Source of the DNA: an uncultured Eubacteriales bacterium
GTDB taxonomy: Bacteria; Bacillota; Clostridia; Lachnospirales; Lachnospiraceae
Direction: 5' to 3'
Assembly: GCA_900313775.1 (NCBI GenBank)
Contig: OMSP01000232.1
Coordinates: forward strand, 1-5,171
Length of the DNA stretch: 5,171 bases
Shown here one piece after another: positions 1 to 5,171 of the stretch (the first letter of the stretch is position 1; the number at the start of each line of letters is the position of its first letter). The position numbers were made by a program, and so were the translations under genes. The notes under the pieces were generated by a model. It did not search any database and was not told where the DNA came from. It saw only the letters and a program-made list of their open reading frames with translations.

Positions 1-1
1 G

Positions 2-910
2 CCCGAACATGAGGTCGCCGTCCTTGAGATGGGCATCAGTGAATTCGGTGAGATGACGGTACTGGCCAAAATGGCCCGTCCGGATATCGCGATGATCACA
101 ACGATCGGCGACTGTCACCTCGAACAGCTGGGTGACCGCGCCGGTGTCTACCGCGCAAAGAGCGAGATGTTTGATTATCTGCATGACGATAAGAGCTGCG
201 CGATCCTGCGGGCAGACGATGAGATCCTGGGAACTGTAAAAGAAGTCAACGGTCAACGTCCCTTCTTCTACGGGATGAAACCGGACAACGCGCTTGACGC
301 CTATGTGACGGATATCCACAGCCGCGGACTCGAGGGCACAGACTGCGTACTGCATATCGGTGATGAGACCGTATCCGTCAATGTCCCGATCCCGGGTCTG
401 CACATGCTCTATCATATGATGGCCGGAGCTGTAGCGGGACATCTCCTGGGTATGACGATGGAGGAGATCTCCTCCGGTGCCGGAAAAGCTCAGTCACTTG
501 CCGGTCACGGTAAGATCATCAGGACAGACCGGTACATCATTCTCGACAGCGCCTATAACGCTAATCCGGCTTCGATGGAGGCAACACTCACGACACTCAA
601 AGATACGGACCGCCGCCGGGTCGCCATACTCGGTGATATGGGTGAACTCGGAGAAAACGAGCTCGCACTCCACAGGCAGGTAGGCGTATATGCCTCCGGC
701 TGTGATCTGGATCTTCTGATCTGCGTCGGACCTCTCTCCCGCGAGATTGCACAGGGATACGAAGGGAAGGGCCGCACACTTTATTACGAGGATAAGGCAT
801 CTCTGCTCACAGATCTGCCGGGTCTTATCAGGGACGGCGACGCGATCCTTGTCAAAGCTTCTCACTTCATGGGTTTTGATGAGATCGTTGACAGGCTGGC
901 TGCTCAATGA
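2..910 (+). CDS. murF: UDP-N-acetylmuramoyl-tripeptide--D-alanyl-D-alanine ligase (MurF), 3' part
   Basis: The open frame enters from the left edge and encodes the last 302 residues of a Mur ligase. MurF is cytoplasmic and uses ATP to join D-Ala-D-Ala to the UDP-MurNAc-tripeptide, the last soluble step of peptidoglycan precursor synthesis. Visible Mur-ligase signatures are the central-domain VLEMG strand at the very start, an ITTIGDCHLEQLGD segment carrying the conserved His (about 98-139), the MurF hallmark YNANPASM (about 553-576), GDMGELG (about 632-652) and a C-terminal ILVKASHFMG. The YNANP motif separates MurF from MurC, MurD and MurE. The N-terminal domain and the ATP-binding GKT loop lie outside the window, so this is an edge truncation, not a broken gene. 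The true start is unseen; the internal ATG at 29 is not it, because homologous sequence continues upstream. The stop TGA overlaps the next gene's ATG. Confidence 0.95.
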   Translation, partial: PEHEVAVLEMGISEFGEMTVLAKMARPDIAMITTIGDCHLEQLGDRAGVYRAKSEMFDYLHDDKSCAILRADDEILGTVKEVNGQRPFFYGMKPDNALDAYVTDIHSRGLEGTDCVLHIGDETVSVNVPIPGLHMLYHMMAGAVAGHLLGMTMEEISSGAGKAQSLAGHGKIIRTDRYIILDSAYNANPASMEATLTTLKDTDRRRVAILGDMGELGENELALHRQVGVYASGCDLDLLICVGPLSREIAQGYEGKGRTLYYEDKASLLTDLPGLIRDGDAILVKASHFMGFDEIVDRLAAQ

Positions 911-1752
911 TTGCATCACAGTCTGAAAAACAGCGCGAGATCGAGCGCAGCATCATCAAAACATACCGCAAATCTATCTGGCGGCCGTTCACCAGAGCGC
1001 TAAAAGAGTATGAGCTGATAAAGGATGGCGACAAGATCGCGGTCTGCATTTCCGGCGGCAAAGACTCGATGCTGATGGCCAAATGCATGCAGGAGATCAG
1101 GCGGCACGGTCTGATGGACTTTGAACTGGTTTTCCTTTGTATGGATCCGGGCTATGCGCCCGAAAACCGGCAGCTGATCGAAGATAATGCCGATCTTCTC
1201 GGTATCCCTCTTACTATATTTGAATCTCAGATCTTTGATGCTGTCGCTGATATTGAGCAGAACCCCTGCTATCTCTGCGCGCGGATGCGCCGCGGTCATC
1301 TCTATGCCAATGCGAAAGAACGCGGATGCAATAAGATCGCTCTCGGTCATCATTTCAACGATGTGATCGAGACGATCCTTATGGGCATGCTCTACTCCGC
1401 AAAAGTCGAAACGATGATGCCCAAACTCCACTCTCAAAACTTTGAGGGAATGGAGCTGATCCGTCCAATGTATCTGGTGCCGGAGGACGCGATCAAATCC
1501 TGGAGAGATCACCATGATCTGCATTTCCTGCGCTGTGCCTGCCGCATGACAGAAGCCATAGGTCTTGCGAACGATGAGGATCAGCCCTCCAAGCGGGAAG
1601 AAGTCAAGCGCCTGATCGCCGAACTGAAAAAGACCAATCCGCATGTCGACACCAATATCTACAACAGCGTCAGAAACATCAACCTCGGCACTGTCATCGG
1701 CTACCACAAAGACGACTGGTCATACAGCTTTCTGGATGACTACGACAGTTGA
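907..1752 (+). CDS. ttcA: TtcA-family tRNA-thiolation ATPase (PP-loop, Fe-S type)
   Basis: This 281-residue cytoplasmic protein belongs to the PP-loop ATPases (adenine-nucleotide alpha-hydrolase fold). The ATP-pyrophosphatase loop SGGKDS is at residues 49-54, and a CYLC pair is at 121-124, followed by RMRRG. A GHHFNDVIET segment is at 147-156, and a late cysteine pair (RCAC, Cys210 and Cys212) follows. The order PP-loop, CxxC, GHH-ND, late cysteine is that of TtcA, which adenylates cytidine 32 of certain tRNAs and inserts sulfur using a [4Fe-4S] cluster. It is not TilS, which lacks these cysteines. The assignment to the family is firm; 2-thiocytidine-32 as the product is inferred, since Firmicute members are less characterised. 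The start ATG at 907 overlaps the murF stop (ATGA), and only a weak AGG lies upstream, so translation probably depends on coupling to murF. No hairpin terminator is visible after its stop. Confidence 0.85.
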   Translation: MIASQSEKQREIERSIIKTYRKSIWRPFTRALKEYELIKDGDKIAVCISGGKDSMLMAKCMQEIRRHGLMDFELVFLCMDPGYAPENRQLIEDNADLLGIPLTIFESQIFDAVADIEQNPCYLCARMRRGHLYANAKERGCNKIALGHHFNDVIETILMGMLYSAKVETMMPKLHSQNFEGMELIRPMYLVPEDAIKSWRDHHDLHFLRCACRMTEAIGLANDEDQPSKREEVKRLIAELKKTNPHVDTNIYNSVRNINLGTVIGYHKDDWSYSFLDDYDS

Positions 1753-1787
1753 TCCTCTCCTCTTTCAGTCAAATATTTCAAATAATT

Positions 1788-1805
1788 TGTAAAATATACT
1801 TGACA
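1788..1805. promoter_or_regulatory. Putative operator 1, 18-bp imperfect palindrome on the -35 box
   Basis: TGTAAAATATACTTGACA pairs 7 of 9 positions with its own reverse complement. It matches the second palindrome at 1834-1851 at 15 of 18 positions. Its right end is the TTGACA -35 hexamer, so a bound protein would block RNA polymerase. Its left 11 bases also form a perfect inverted repeat with 1841-1851. The two-fold symmetry suits a dimeric HTH repressor; the XRE protein at 2431 is the obvious candidate, but this is inferred from position only. Confidence 0.6.
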
Positions 1806-1828
1806 CGCCTGTTTTGATGGATTATATT
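1800..1828 (+). promoter_or_regulatory. SigA-type promoter for the membrane protein/XRE cassette
   Basis: A perfect -35 hexamer TTGACA (1800-1805) is followed by a 17-bp spacer and the -10 hexamer TATATT (1823-1828). The sequence just upstream (1775-1798) is A/T-rich and could act as an UP element. Transcription would start near 1835, giving a leader of about 60 bases before the ATG at 1895. The promoter is strong by sequence and is flanked by two operator-like palindromes, which suggests that it is normally kept repressed. Confidence 0.8.
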
Positions 1829-1833
1829 CATGA

Positions 1834-1851
1834 TGTAAGATATATTTTACA
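1834..1851. promoter_or_regulatory. Putative operator 2, 18-bp palindrome at the transcript start
   Basis: TGTAAGATATATTTTACA pairs 8 of 9 positions with its reverse complement, the only miss being G1839 against T1846. It begins 5 bases after the -10 box and so covers roughly +1 to +17. It agrees with operator 1 at 15 of 18 positions; the two centres are 46 bp apart. A protein bound here would block promoter escape. The XRE protein at 2431 is the likely binder, by inference from position. Confidence 0.6.
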
Positions 1852-1882
1852 TTATGTCGTTTATTATTTTCAGTATAGATTT

Positions 1883-1887
1883 GGAGG
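1883..1887 (+). promoter_or_regulatory. Ribosome binding site that fixes the start of the membrane protein
   Basis: GGAGG lies 7 bases before the ATG at 1895. The longer in-frame start at 1814 lies inside the promoter spacer, upstream of the expected transcript start, and has no such site. This places the start at 1895. Confidence 0.85.
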
Positions 1888-1894
1888 TATCGTC

Positions 1895-2434
1895 ATGAGC
1901 AACCCGGCACAGGCAACAGGTCTTTTGATCGGCGTGATACTCGGACTCATCATCGCCGCTTTTCTGATACGCTATATGAACCGTGACAGGAAATGGAAGA
2001 CAGAATATGATGAGATGCAGCAAAGAGCGCGCGGCAAAGCGTTTTGCTACGCCTTCTACACTGTCATGATTCTTGAGGCGATCCTGATCTTCGTGGATCT
2101 CTTCGGCATAAGACTGCCCATGACAGCCGCAGTCACCCACTTCACCCTGATAGTGATCGGTATCGTGGTCCTCGCCTGCTACTGCATCTGGCACGACGCC
2201 TATGTAGGTCTGAACACGAATATGAAACGCTATACGATCATAGTGGTCGTCGCCGGCGCCATCAATCTCCTGGCCGGTATCATGGCCATCGCAAACGGTA
2301 CGATATGGATGAACGGACAGCTGCAGACTCCGTTTATCAACCTGCTCTGCGCATTCATGCTGATTGCCATAGGAGTGGTAATGACAGCCAAAAAAGCTGC
2401 CGATGAACGGGAAGAGGCAGGTGACGATCAATGA
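1895..2434 (+). CDS. Five-helix membrane protein of unknown function, paired with an XRE regulator
   Basis: I do not recognise a named family with confidence. The 179-residue product has about five hydrophobic segments: residues 9-26, 50-68, 79-99, 113-133 and 147-165. A charged, probably cytoplasmic loop (about 29-48) contains YDEMQQRARGKA between helices 1 and 2, and the C-terminus is a charged tail (KKAADEREEAGDD). There is no cleavable signal peptide; helix 1 acts as an anchor. No catalytic motif or ATPase signature is visible. Small membrane proteins with a DE(R/M)Q-type loop next to a tiny XRE regulator are common in Firmicutes, and the layout resembles DUF2178-like proteins, but that name is a guess. 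The gene has its own strong promoter with twin palindromes, and its stop overlaps the regulator's ATG (ATGA), so the two are probably made together. The start was chosen by the GGAGG at 1883. Confidence 0.8.
   Translation: MSNPAQATGLLIGVILGLIIAAFLIRYMNRDRKWKTEYDEMQQRARGKAFCYAFYTVMILEAILIFVDLFGIRLPMTAAVTHFTLIVIGIVVLACYCIWHDAYVGLNTNMKRYTIIVVVAGAINLLAGIMAIANGTIWMNGQLQTPFINLLCAFMLIAIGVVMTAKKAADEREEAGDDQ
2419..2424 (+). promoter_or_regulatory. Ribosome binding site of the XRE regulator, inside the upstream gene
   Basis: AGGTGA lies 6 bases before the ATG at 2431 and within the last codons of the membrane-protein gene. Together with the ATGA overlap it supports this start and coupled translation. 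Confidence 0.6.
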
Positions 2435-2628
2435 AGAATCTTCAGATGAAAGCGGCCCGCGCTGCCATGGATCTGTCGCAGCAGGATCTAGCCGAGCGCG
2501 TCGGGGTCTCCCGCCAGACGATCAACGCGATCGAAAAAGGCGATTATAATCCTACGATCAATCTCTGCCGTGCGATATGCAAAGAGCTCGGCCGGACACT
2601 GGACGAGCTCTTCTGGGAAACTGACTGA
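2431..2628 (+). CDS. Small XRE-family HTH transcriptional regulator
   Basis: This 65-residue protein is essentially one Cro/C1-type helix-turn-helix domain with no ligand or dimerisation domain. The hallmarks are LSQQDLAERVGVSRQTINAIE (residues 15-35), with the recognition helix around 27-36, then KGDYNPTINLCRAICKELG and a terminal LDELFW. The KGxYNPTxxLxxxIxxxL pattern and this length match the YgzD/YozG-like stand-alone regulators of Firmicutes. It is the second gene of a cassette with the membrane protein, and its ATG overlaps that gene's stop. As a DNA-binding dimer it most likely recognises the two TGTAA-N8-TTACA-like palindromes around the cassette promoter and represses its own operon. 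The fold is seen directly in the sequence; the target sites are inferred. Its stop lies 10 bases from the stop of the convergent cysteine-synthase gene, leaving little room for a separate terminator. Confidence 0.93.
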   Translation: MKNLQMKAARAAMDLSQQDLAERVGVSRQTINAIEKGDYNPTINLCRAICKELGRTLDELFWETD

Positions 2629-2638
2629 TCATTCGGTT

Positions 2639-3571
2639 TTATTCTCCGAACAACGGTGTCGAATAATATCTTTCTGCGGTATCCGGCAGGATGGTGAGGA
2701 CCGTCTTGCCGGTTCCGAGTTTTTTGGCCAGCTTTAATGCCGCAGCCACATTCGTTCCCGAGGAGATACCGCAGGCGATCCCCTCTTCTCTCGCAAGTCT
2801 CTTAGCCGCGTGTAATGCTTCATCGTCTGAGATGATGCAGATCTCATCATAGATCTCGCGGTTCAGTATTTCAGGGATGATACCGTCGCCGATCCCCATC
2901 TGCAGATGGCTGCCTATCATGCCGCCGGCTAGGATCGCCGCATTCTCCGGCTCGACCGCCCATATCTCCATCTCCGGGAAATGCTCTTTCAAGATCTCTC
3001 CGTTCCCGGTCAGCGTACCGCCGGTCCCGATGCCGGCACAGAAGCCGTGTACCGGTCCCTCGATCTGTTCGAGTATCTCCTGTGAAGTGTGCCTGTAATG
3101 CGCTTTGAGATTGTTTCTGTTGGCAAACTGATGGGGCACAAAGACACGCGGGTCATTTTCCTGCATGCGAAGTGCCATGGCCAGGCATTCACGGATACAT
3201 TCTCCGATATCACCCATATCATGAACATAGCGCACTTCTGCGCCATAGTGGCGGATCAGTTTCTGACGCTCACCGCTTACCGAATCCGGCATGATGATGA
3301 TCGTGCGGTATCCTTTGATCGCTCCGACCAGCGCAAGTCCAATCCCCTGATTGCCGCTCGTCGGCTCAACGATGATCGTCTCACTGGGGCTGATGATCCC
3401 CTCCTCTTCCGCCGCTTCGATCATCTCGTATGCCGTGCGCGTCTTGATCGAGCCTCCGACATTGAGTCCCTCGAACTTCACGATAACTTCAGCGCTGCCC
3501 GGCTCCGGCATGCTGTTCAACCGGATGATCGGGGTGTGACCGATCGCTTCAAGAATATTATTACAGATCAT
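2639..3571 (-). CDS. cysK: Cysteine synthase family PLP enzyme (O-acetylserine sulfhydrylase-like)
   Basis: This 310-residue cytoplasmic protein is full length for the fold-type II PLP family that makes cysteine from O-acetylserine and sulfide. It opens with ILEAIGHTPIIRLN. The PLP lysine sits in GGSIKTR (Lys43), the substrate loop is PTSGNQG (70-76), the PLP-phosphate loop is GIGTGGTLTG (180-189), and IGDGIIPEIL (227-236), GISSGTN (268-274) and a C-terminal RYYSTPLF follow. Two positions differ from classical CysK: Thr44 replaces the usual Asp of the KDR motif, and Gln75 replaces the Thr of SGNTG. It may therefore be a divergent paralogue with a different sulfur donor or acceptor. The start ATG is 8 bases after the hpf stop, with GGAGAG (3584-3589) lying 12 bases upstream inside the hpf end, so it is probably co-transcribed with hpf. 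An in-frame stop at 3593-3595 rules out a longer protein. No cysE is in view. Confidence 0.85.
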   Translation of the reverse strand: MICNNILEAIGHTPIIRLNSMPEPGSAEVIVKFEGLNVGGSIKTRTAYEMIEAAEEEGIISPSETIIVEPTSGNQGIGLALVGAIKGYRTIIIMPDSVSGERQKLIRHYGAEVRYVHDMGDIGECIRECLAMALRMQENDPRVFVPHQFANRNNLKAHYRHTSQEILEQIEGPVHGFCAGIGTGGTLTGNGEILKEHFPEMEIWAVEPENAAILAGGMIGSHLQMGIGDGIIPEILNREIYDEICIISDDEALHAAKRLAREEGIACGISSGTNVAAALKLAKKLGTGKTVLTILPDTAERYYSTPLFGE

Positions 3572-3579
3572 ATTGCTGA

Positions 3580-4134
3580 CTATCTCTCCGTCTCAATAAT
3601 GCCGTACTGACCGTCTGTGCGCCGATATACCACGCAGATCTGTTCGCTGGACTCCTCCTCGAACACAAAGAAACCGTGGCCAAGCAGATCCATCTGCAGG
3701 CAGGCCTCCTCCGCGCTCATAGGCTCTATCGTAAAGCGTTTATTGCGGACGATCTCGATCTGATCCTCTTCTGTCTCCGCAGCTTCATCGATCTGTGCCA
3801 GGTCCTCCATGGTTACGCCTACGATTTCCTCTTTTCTGCCTTTGCGCTTCTTGGCAGTAAGGCGTGTCTTATACTTTCTGATCTGACGCTCCATGACATC
3901 GCGGACACGGTCAATAGCGGCCGCGAGATCCCGATCCTCCTCCTCGACGCGAAGCGTATAGCGCTTCATCGGGATCGTCATCTCGACCTTGGCATAATTC
4001 TTTTTGCCTTTGAGAGTAACATTTGCATCGGCATCTTCCGGAAGGAATTTCTCCAGCTTGCCGAGCTCGCTCTCGACCATGTCACGGACTTTGTCAGTAA
4101 GGCTGATGTTTCTTGTCGCAATATTGATTTTCAT
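3580..4134 (-). CDS. hpf: Ribosome hibernation promoting factor, long form
   Basis: The 184-residue protein has the N-terminal S30AE domain (about 1-95, starting MKINIATRNISLTDKVRD and including the KFLPEDADANVTL strand). A charged linker follows (about 95-125), then the C-terminal dimerisation domain (about 128-184) with PMSAEEACLQMDLLGHGFFVF and VVYRRTDGQYGII. Two domains mark the long HPF of Firmicutes, which binds the decoding region of the 30S subunit and pairs 70S ribosomes into inactive 100S dimers through its C-terminal domain in stationary phase or stress. The short HPF/YfiA of enterobacteria lacks that domain. All expected blocks are intact. The start is supported by AAGGAG 9 bases upstream. 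It heads a probable two-gene unit with the cysteine-synthase gene and is transcribed divergently from the permease gene. Confidence 0.95.
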   Translation of the reverse strand: MKINIATRNISLTDKVRDMVESELGKLEKFLPEDADANVTLKGKKNYAKVEMTIPMKRYTLRVEEEDRDLAAAIDRVRDVMERQIRKYKTRLTAKKRKGRKEEIVGVTMEDLAQIDEAAETEEDQIEIVRNKRFTIEPMSAEEACLQMDLLGHGFFVFEEESSEQICVVYRRTDGQYGIIETER

Positions 4135-4141
4135 GATCTTT

Positions 4142-4149
4142 CACTCCTT
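4142..4149 (-). promoter_or_regulatory. Ribosome binding site of hpf
   Basis: Read on the - strand this is AAGGAGTG, with AAGGAG ending 9 bases before the ATG at 4134. It is a strong, well-spaced site that confirms the hpf start. Confidence 0.85.
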
Positions 4150-4174
4150 ATCATGCAATAAAAACTATGCCTAT

Positions 4175-4204
4175 ATCATACACCATACACAGTATTTTAG
4201 TCCA
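4175..4204 (-). promoter_or_regulatory. Possible hpf promoter
   Basis: On the - strand a good -10 hexamer TATGAT (4180-4175) lies 18 bases after TGGACT (4204-4199), which matches the TTGACA box at 4 of 6 positions. The leader to the hpf ATG would be about 35 bases. The spacer contains the heptamer CATACAC twice in tandem on the + strand (4177-4190). In Firmicutes hpf is often under general-stress or stationary-phase sigma factors, so another promoter type may be the real one; the -35 is weak evidence. Confidence 0.4.
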
Positions 4205-4269
4205 TAGGATTTCCCCGGTGCCGAGCCGGAAACGGCCCTTAAAAATTTTTGTATAAAGCTAAAAATGAT

Positions 4270-4298
4270 TTGCCTAATCTCCCCCTGCATGATAAAAT
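4270..4298 (+). promoter_or_regulatory. Possible promoter of the permease gene
   Basis: TTGCCT (4270-4275, 4 of 6 to TTGACA) is followed by a 17-bp spacer and TAAAAT (4293-4298, 5 of 6 to TATAAT). Transcription would start near 4305 and leave a leader of about 45 bases, too short for a metabolite riboswitch. TATAAA at 4252-4257 lacks a partner -35 box. Confidence 0.5.
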
Positions 4299-4330
4299 GT
4301 CCACATAGGAGAACTAATCACTTTATTATG

Positions 4331-4339
4331 AAGGAGGTG
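4331..4339 (+). promoter_or_regulatory. Ribosome binding site of the permease gene
   Basis: AAGGAGGTG is a full match to the anti-Shine-Dalgarno sequence and ends 9 bases before the ATG at 4349. It decides between that ATG and the in-frame ATG three codons later (4358). Confidence 0.9.
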
Positions 4340-4348
4340 GGTTGTTTT

Positions 4349-5171
4349 ATGTTTGAAATGAAGAAATACGGCAGCGATAAAAAGACAGAGATCATGGCCG
4401 GTCTTACAACTTTCATGACTATGTCTTATATCGTCGCCCTCAACCCGAATATTCTGACGAATTTCGGAGCAGACGGCGGTCAGCCGTTGTGGAACGCCGT
4501 GTTCATGGCCACCTGTCTCGCCTCAGCCATCGGTACGATGTGCATGGCCTTCTATGCCGACAAGCCGTTCGTCATGGCGCCCGGCATGGGTCTTAACTCG
4601 TTCTTCGCGGTGGTCGTGGCCAACATCGCCGTTCTCACGGGCTTAAGCTACACCGACAGTTTCCAGAGCGCCCTGTGCATCATCCTGATCGAAGGTATTC
4701 TGTTTATCATTCTGTCGGTCATCCGTGTTCGCGAGAAGATCGTTGAGGCGATCCCGCTGGGAATCCGGATGGGTATCGGACCGGCCATCGGTCTGATGCT
4801 GATGAATATCGGCTTCGGCTCCAACGCCGGTCTGTTTGGCGCAAAGGGCGAACAGTTTTGGGTCATGCGAGACTTCTTCGGAGCTATGACACCGAAGATC
4901 ATCAAGGACAGCATGGACACGGCAGGTGCAGATTATCGTCAGATGGTGATGTACGTCGTGACGATGTTTATCGGCCTGTTCGTCATCATCCTGCTCGATC
5001 TTAAGGGCAAGAAGAGCGCCGTTCTCATTGGTATGATCACTGCTTCAGTCGTCCATTGGCTGTGTGAACTCATCATCCTGGACAACAACCCCTTCGCGGG
5101 ATTAAAGACCGCGCACTGGGCACCGCCGTTCAAGGATATGGCGCAGCTGACCCTGTTCAAATTCGACTTCA
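4349..5171 (+). CDS. NCS2/AzgA-type nucleobase (purine) permease, 5' part
   Basis: The frame stays open from ATG 4349 to the right edge and gives the first 274 residues of a protein that is usually about 430-490 long. This is an integral membrane transporter; AzgA-like NCS2 members import hypoxanthine, guanine or adenine with protons. Signatures are TEIMAGLTTFMTMSYIVALNP (residues 13-33), the family hallmark APGMGLNSFF (77-86) and IRVREKIVEAIPLGIRMGIG followed by PAIGLMLMNIGF. Several long hydrophobic stretches fit membrane helices. The hallmark has Ser84 where E. coli AzgA has Ala, and GPAIGL stands where many members have a SGIGLF-like block. The exact substrate cannot be read from this half, so no gene symbol is given. 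It has its own strong ribosome binding site and a plausible promoter, and diverges from hpf. The cut is by the window, not a mutation. Confidence 0.9.
   Translation, partial: MFEMKKYGSDKKTEIMAGLTTFMTMSYIVALNPNILTNFGADGGQPLWNAVFMATCLASAIGTMCMAFYADKPFVMAPGMGLNSFFAVVVANIAVLTGLSYTDSFQSALCIILIEGILFIILSVIRVREKIVEAIPLGIRMGIGPAIGLMLMNIGFGSNAGLFGAKGEQFWVMRDFFGAMTPKIIKDSMDTAGADYRQMVMYVVTMFIGLFVIILLDLKGKKSAVLIGMITASVVHWLCELIILDNNPFAGLKTAHWAPPFKDMAQLTLFKFDF

Larger units (their letters stand above)
4135..4348. other. Divergent intergenic region between hpf and the permease gene
   Basis: These 214 bases hold the hpf ribosome binding site and candidate promoter, a short GC-rich block (4215-4238), an AAAAATTTTT palindrome (4241-4250), and the permease promoter and ribosome binding site. 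The GC-rich block contains the small hairpin GCCG-GAAA-CGGC (4225-4236), a 4-bp stem with a GNRA-type loop. It lies upstream of both candidate promoters, so it is unlikely to be in either transcript unless other promoters exist. I see no conserved purine-riboswitch core and no ORF. Confidence 0.6.

Noticed and set aside
1000..1707. Long antisense open frame opposite the ttcA-like gene
   Set aside because: It is a shadow of a gene with clear PP-loop and cysteine motifs. The antisense translation shows no recognisable domain.
1814..1894. Upstream in-frame ATG that would extend the membrane protein by 27 residues
   Set aside because: It lies inside the promoter spacer, upstream of the predicted transcript start, has no ribosome binding site, and the extra residues are of AT-rich non-coding character. 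The GGAGG before 1895 is decisive.
1847..2431. Antisense open frame opposite the membrane protein
   Set aside because: The product is rich in His and Asp in the way expected from reading hydrophobic codons backwards, and the sense strand has a promoter, ribosome binding site and coupled partner.
2632..2650. Inverted repeat TTCGG/CCGAA between the convergent genes as a bidirectional terminator
   Set aside because: The stem is only 5 bp with a 9-base loop, there is no T-run after it in either direction, and half of it lies in the cysteine-synthase coding end. It may be chance.
3089..3610. Open frame on the + strand across the cysteine-synthase gene
   Set aside because: The opposite strand encodes a complete, motif-rich enzyme; this frame has no domain and runs across the hpf/cysK junction.
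4195..4348. Purine or other riboswitch upstream of the nucleobase permease
   Set aside because: Purine permease genes often carry one, so I looked for the conserved three-way-junction core on this strand and did not find it. The likely transcript start near 4305 also leaves too short a leader.
4648..5160. Two short - strand open frames opposite the permease gene
   Set aside because: The + strand is an uninterrupted NCS2 permease frame with family hallmarks; the reverse frames are shadows.

Overview
The window looks like ordinary chromosomal DNA from a low-to-mid-GC Firmicute, probably a member of the Clostridia. The evidence is a long-form hibernation factor (S30AE domain plus C-terminal dimerisation domain), strong AGGAGG-type ribosome binding sites, consensus SigA-like promoters, and a small stand-alone XRE regulator paired with a membrane protein. 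No species can be named from the sequence. There are no tRNA or rRNA genes, no CRISPR array, no insertion sequence and no phage genes. Both window edges cut a gene.

Layout, left to right. (1) The 3' part of murF (peptidoglycan precursor ligase, + strand) runs into a TtcA-family tRNA-thiolation ATPase through a 4-base ATGA stop/start overlap, so the two look co-transcribed and translationally coupled. (2) After an AT-rich gap of 142 bases comes a two-gene cassette on the + strand: a five-helix membrane protein of unknown function and a 65-residue XRE-type repressor, again joined by an ATGA overlap. Its promoter is close to consensus (TTGACA, 17 bp, TATATT) and is bracketed by two matching 18-bp imperfect palindromes, one on the -35 box and one at the start of the transcript. 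This is the clearest regulatory structure in the window and suggests autorepression by the small regulator. (3) Convergent to this, with only 10 bases between stop codons, is a - strand pair: hpf (ribosome hibernation factor) followed 8 bases later by a cysteine-synthase-family PLP enzyme with unusual active-site loop residues. (4) A 214-base divergent intergenic region separates hpf from the 5' part of an NCS2/AzgA-type nucleobase permease (+ strand), which runs off the right edge.

Taken together these are housekeeping functions (cell wall, tRNA modification, ribosome dormancy, cysteine synthesis, nucleobase uptake) with one small self-regulated membrane-protein/repressor cassette among them. 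I found no convincing new multi-gene system. The points most worth a second look are the twin-palindrome promoter with its unassigned membrane protein, and the divergent cysteine-synthase paralogue linked to hpf.
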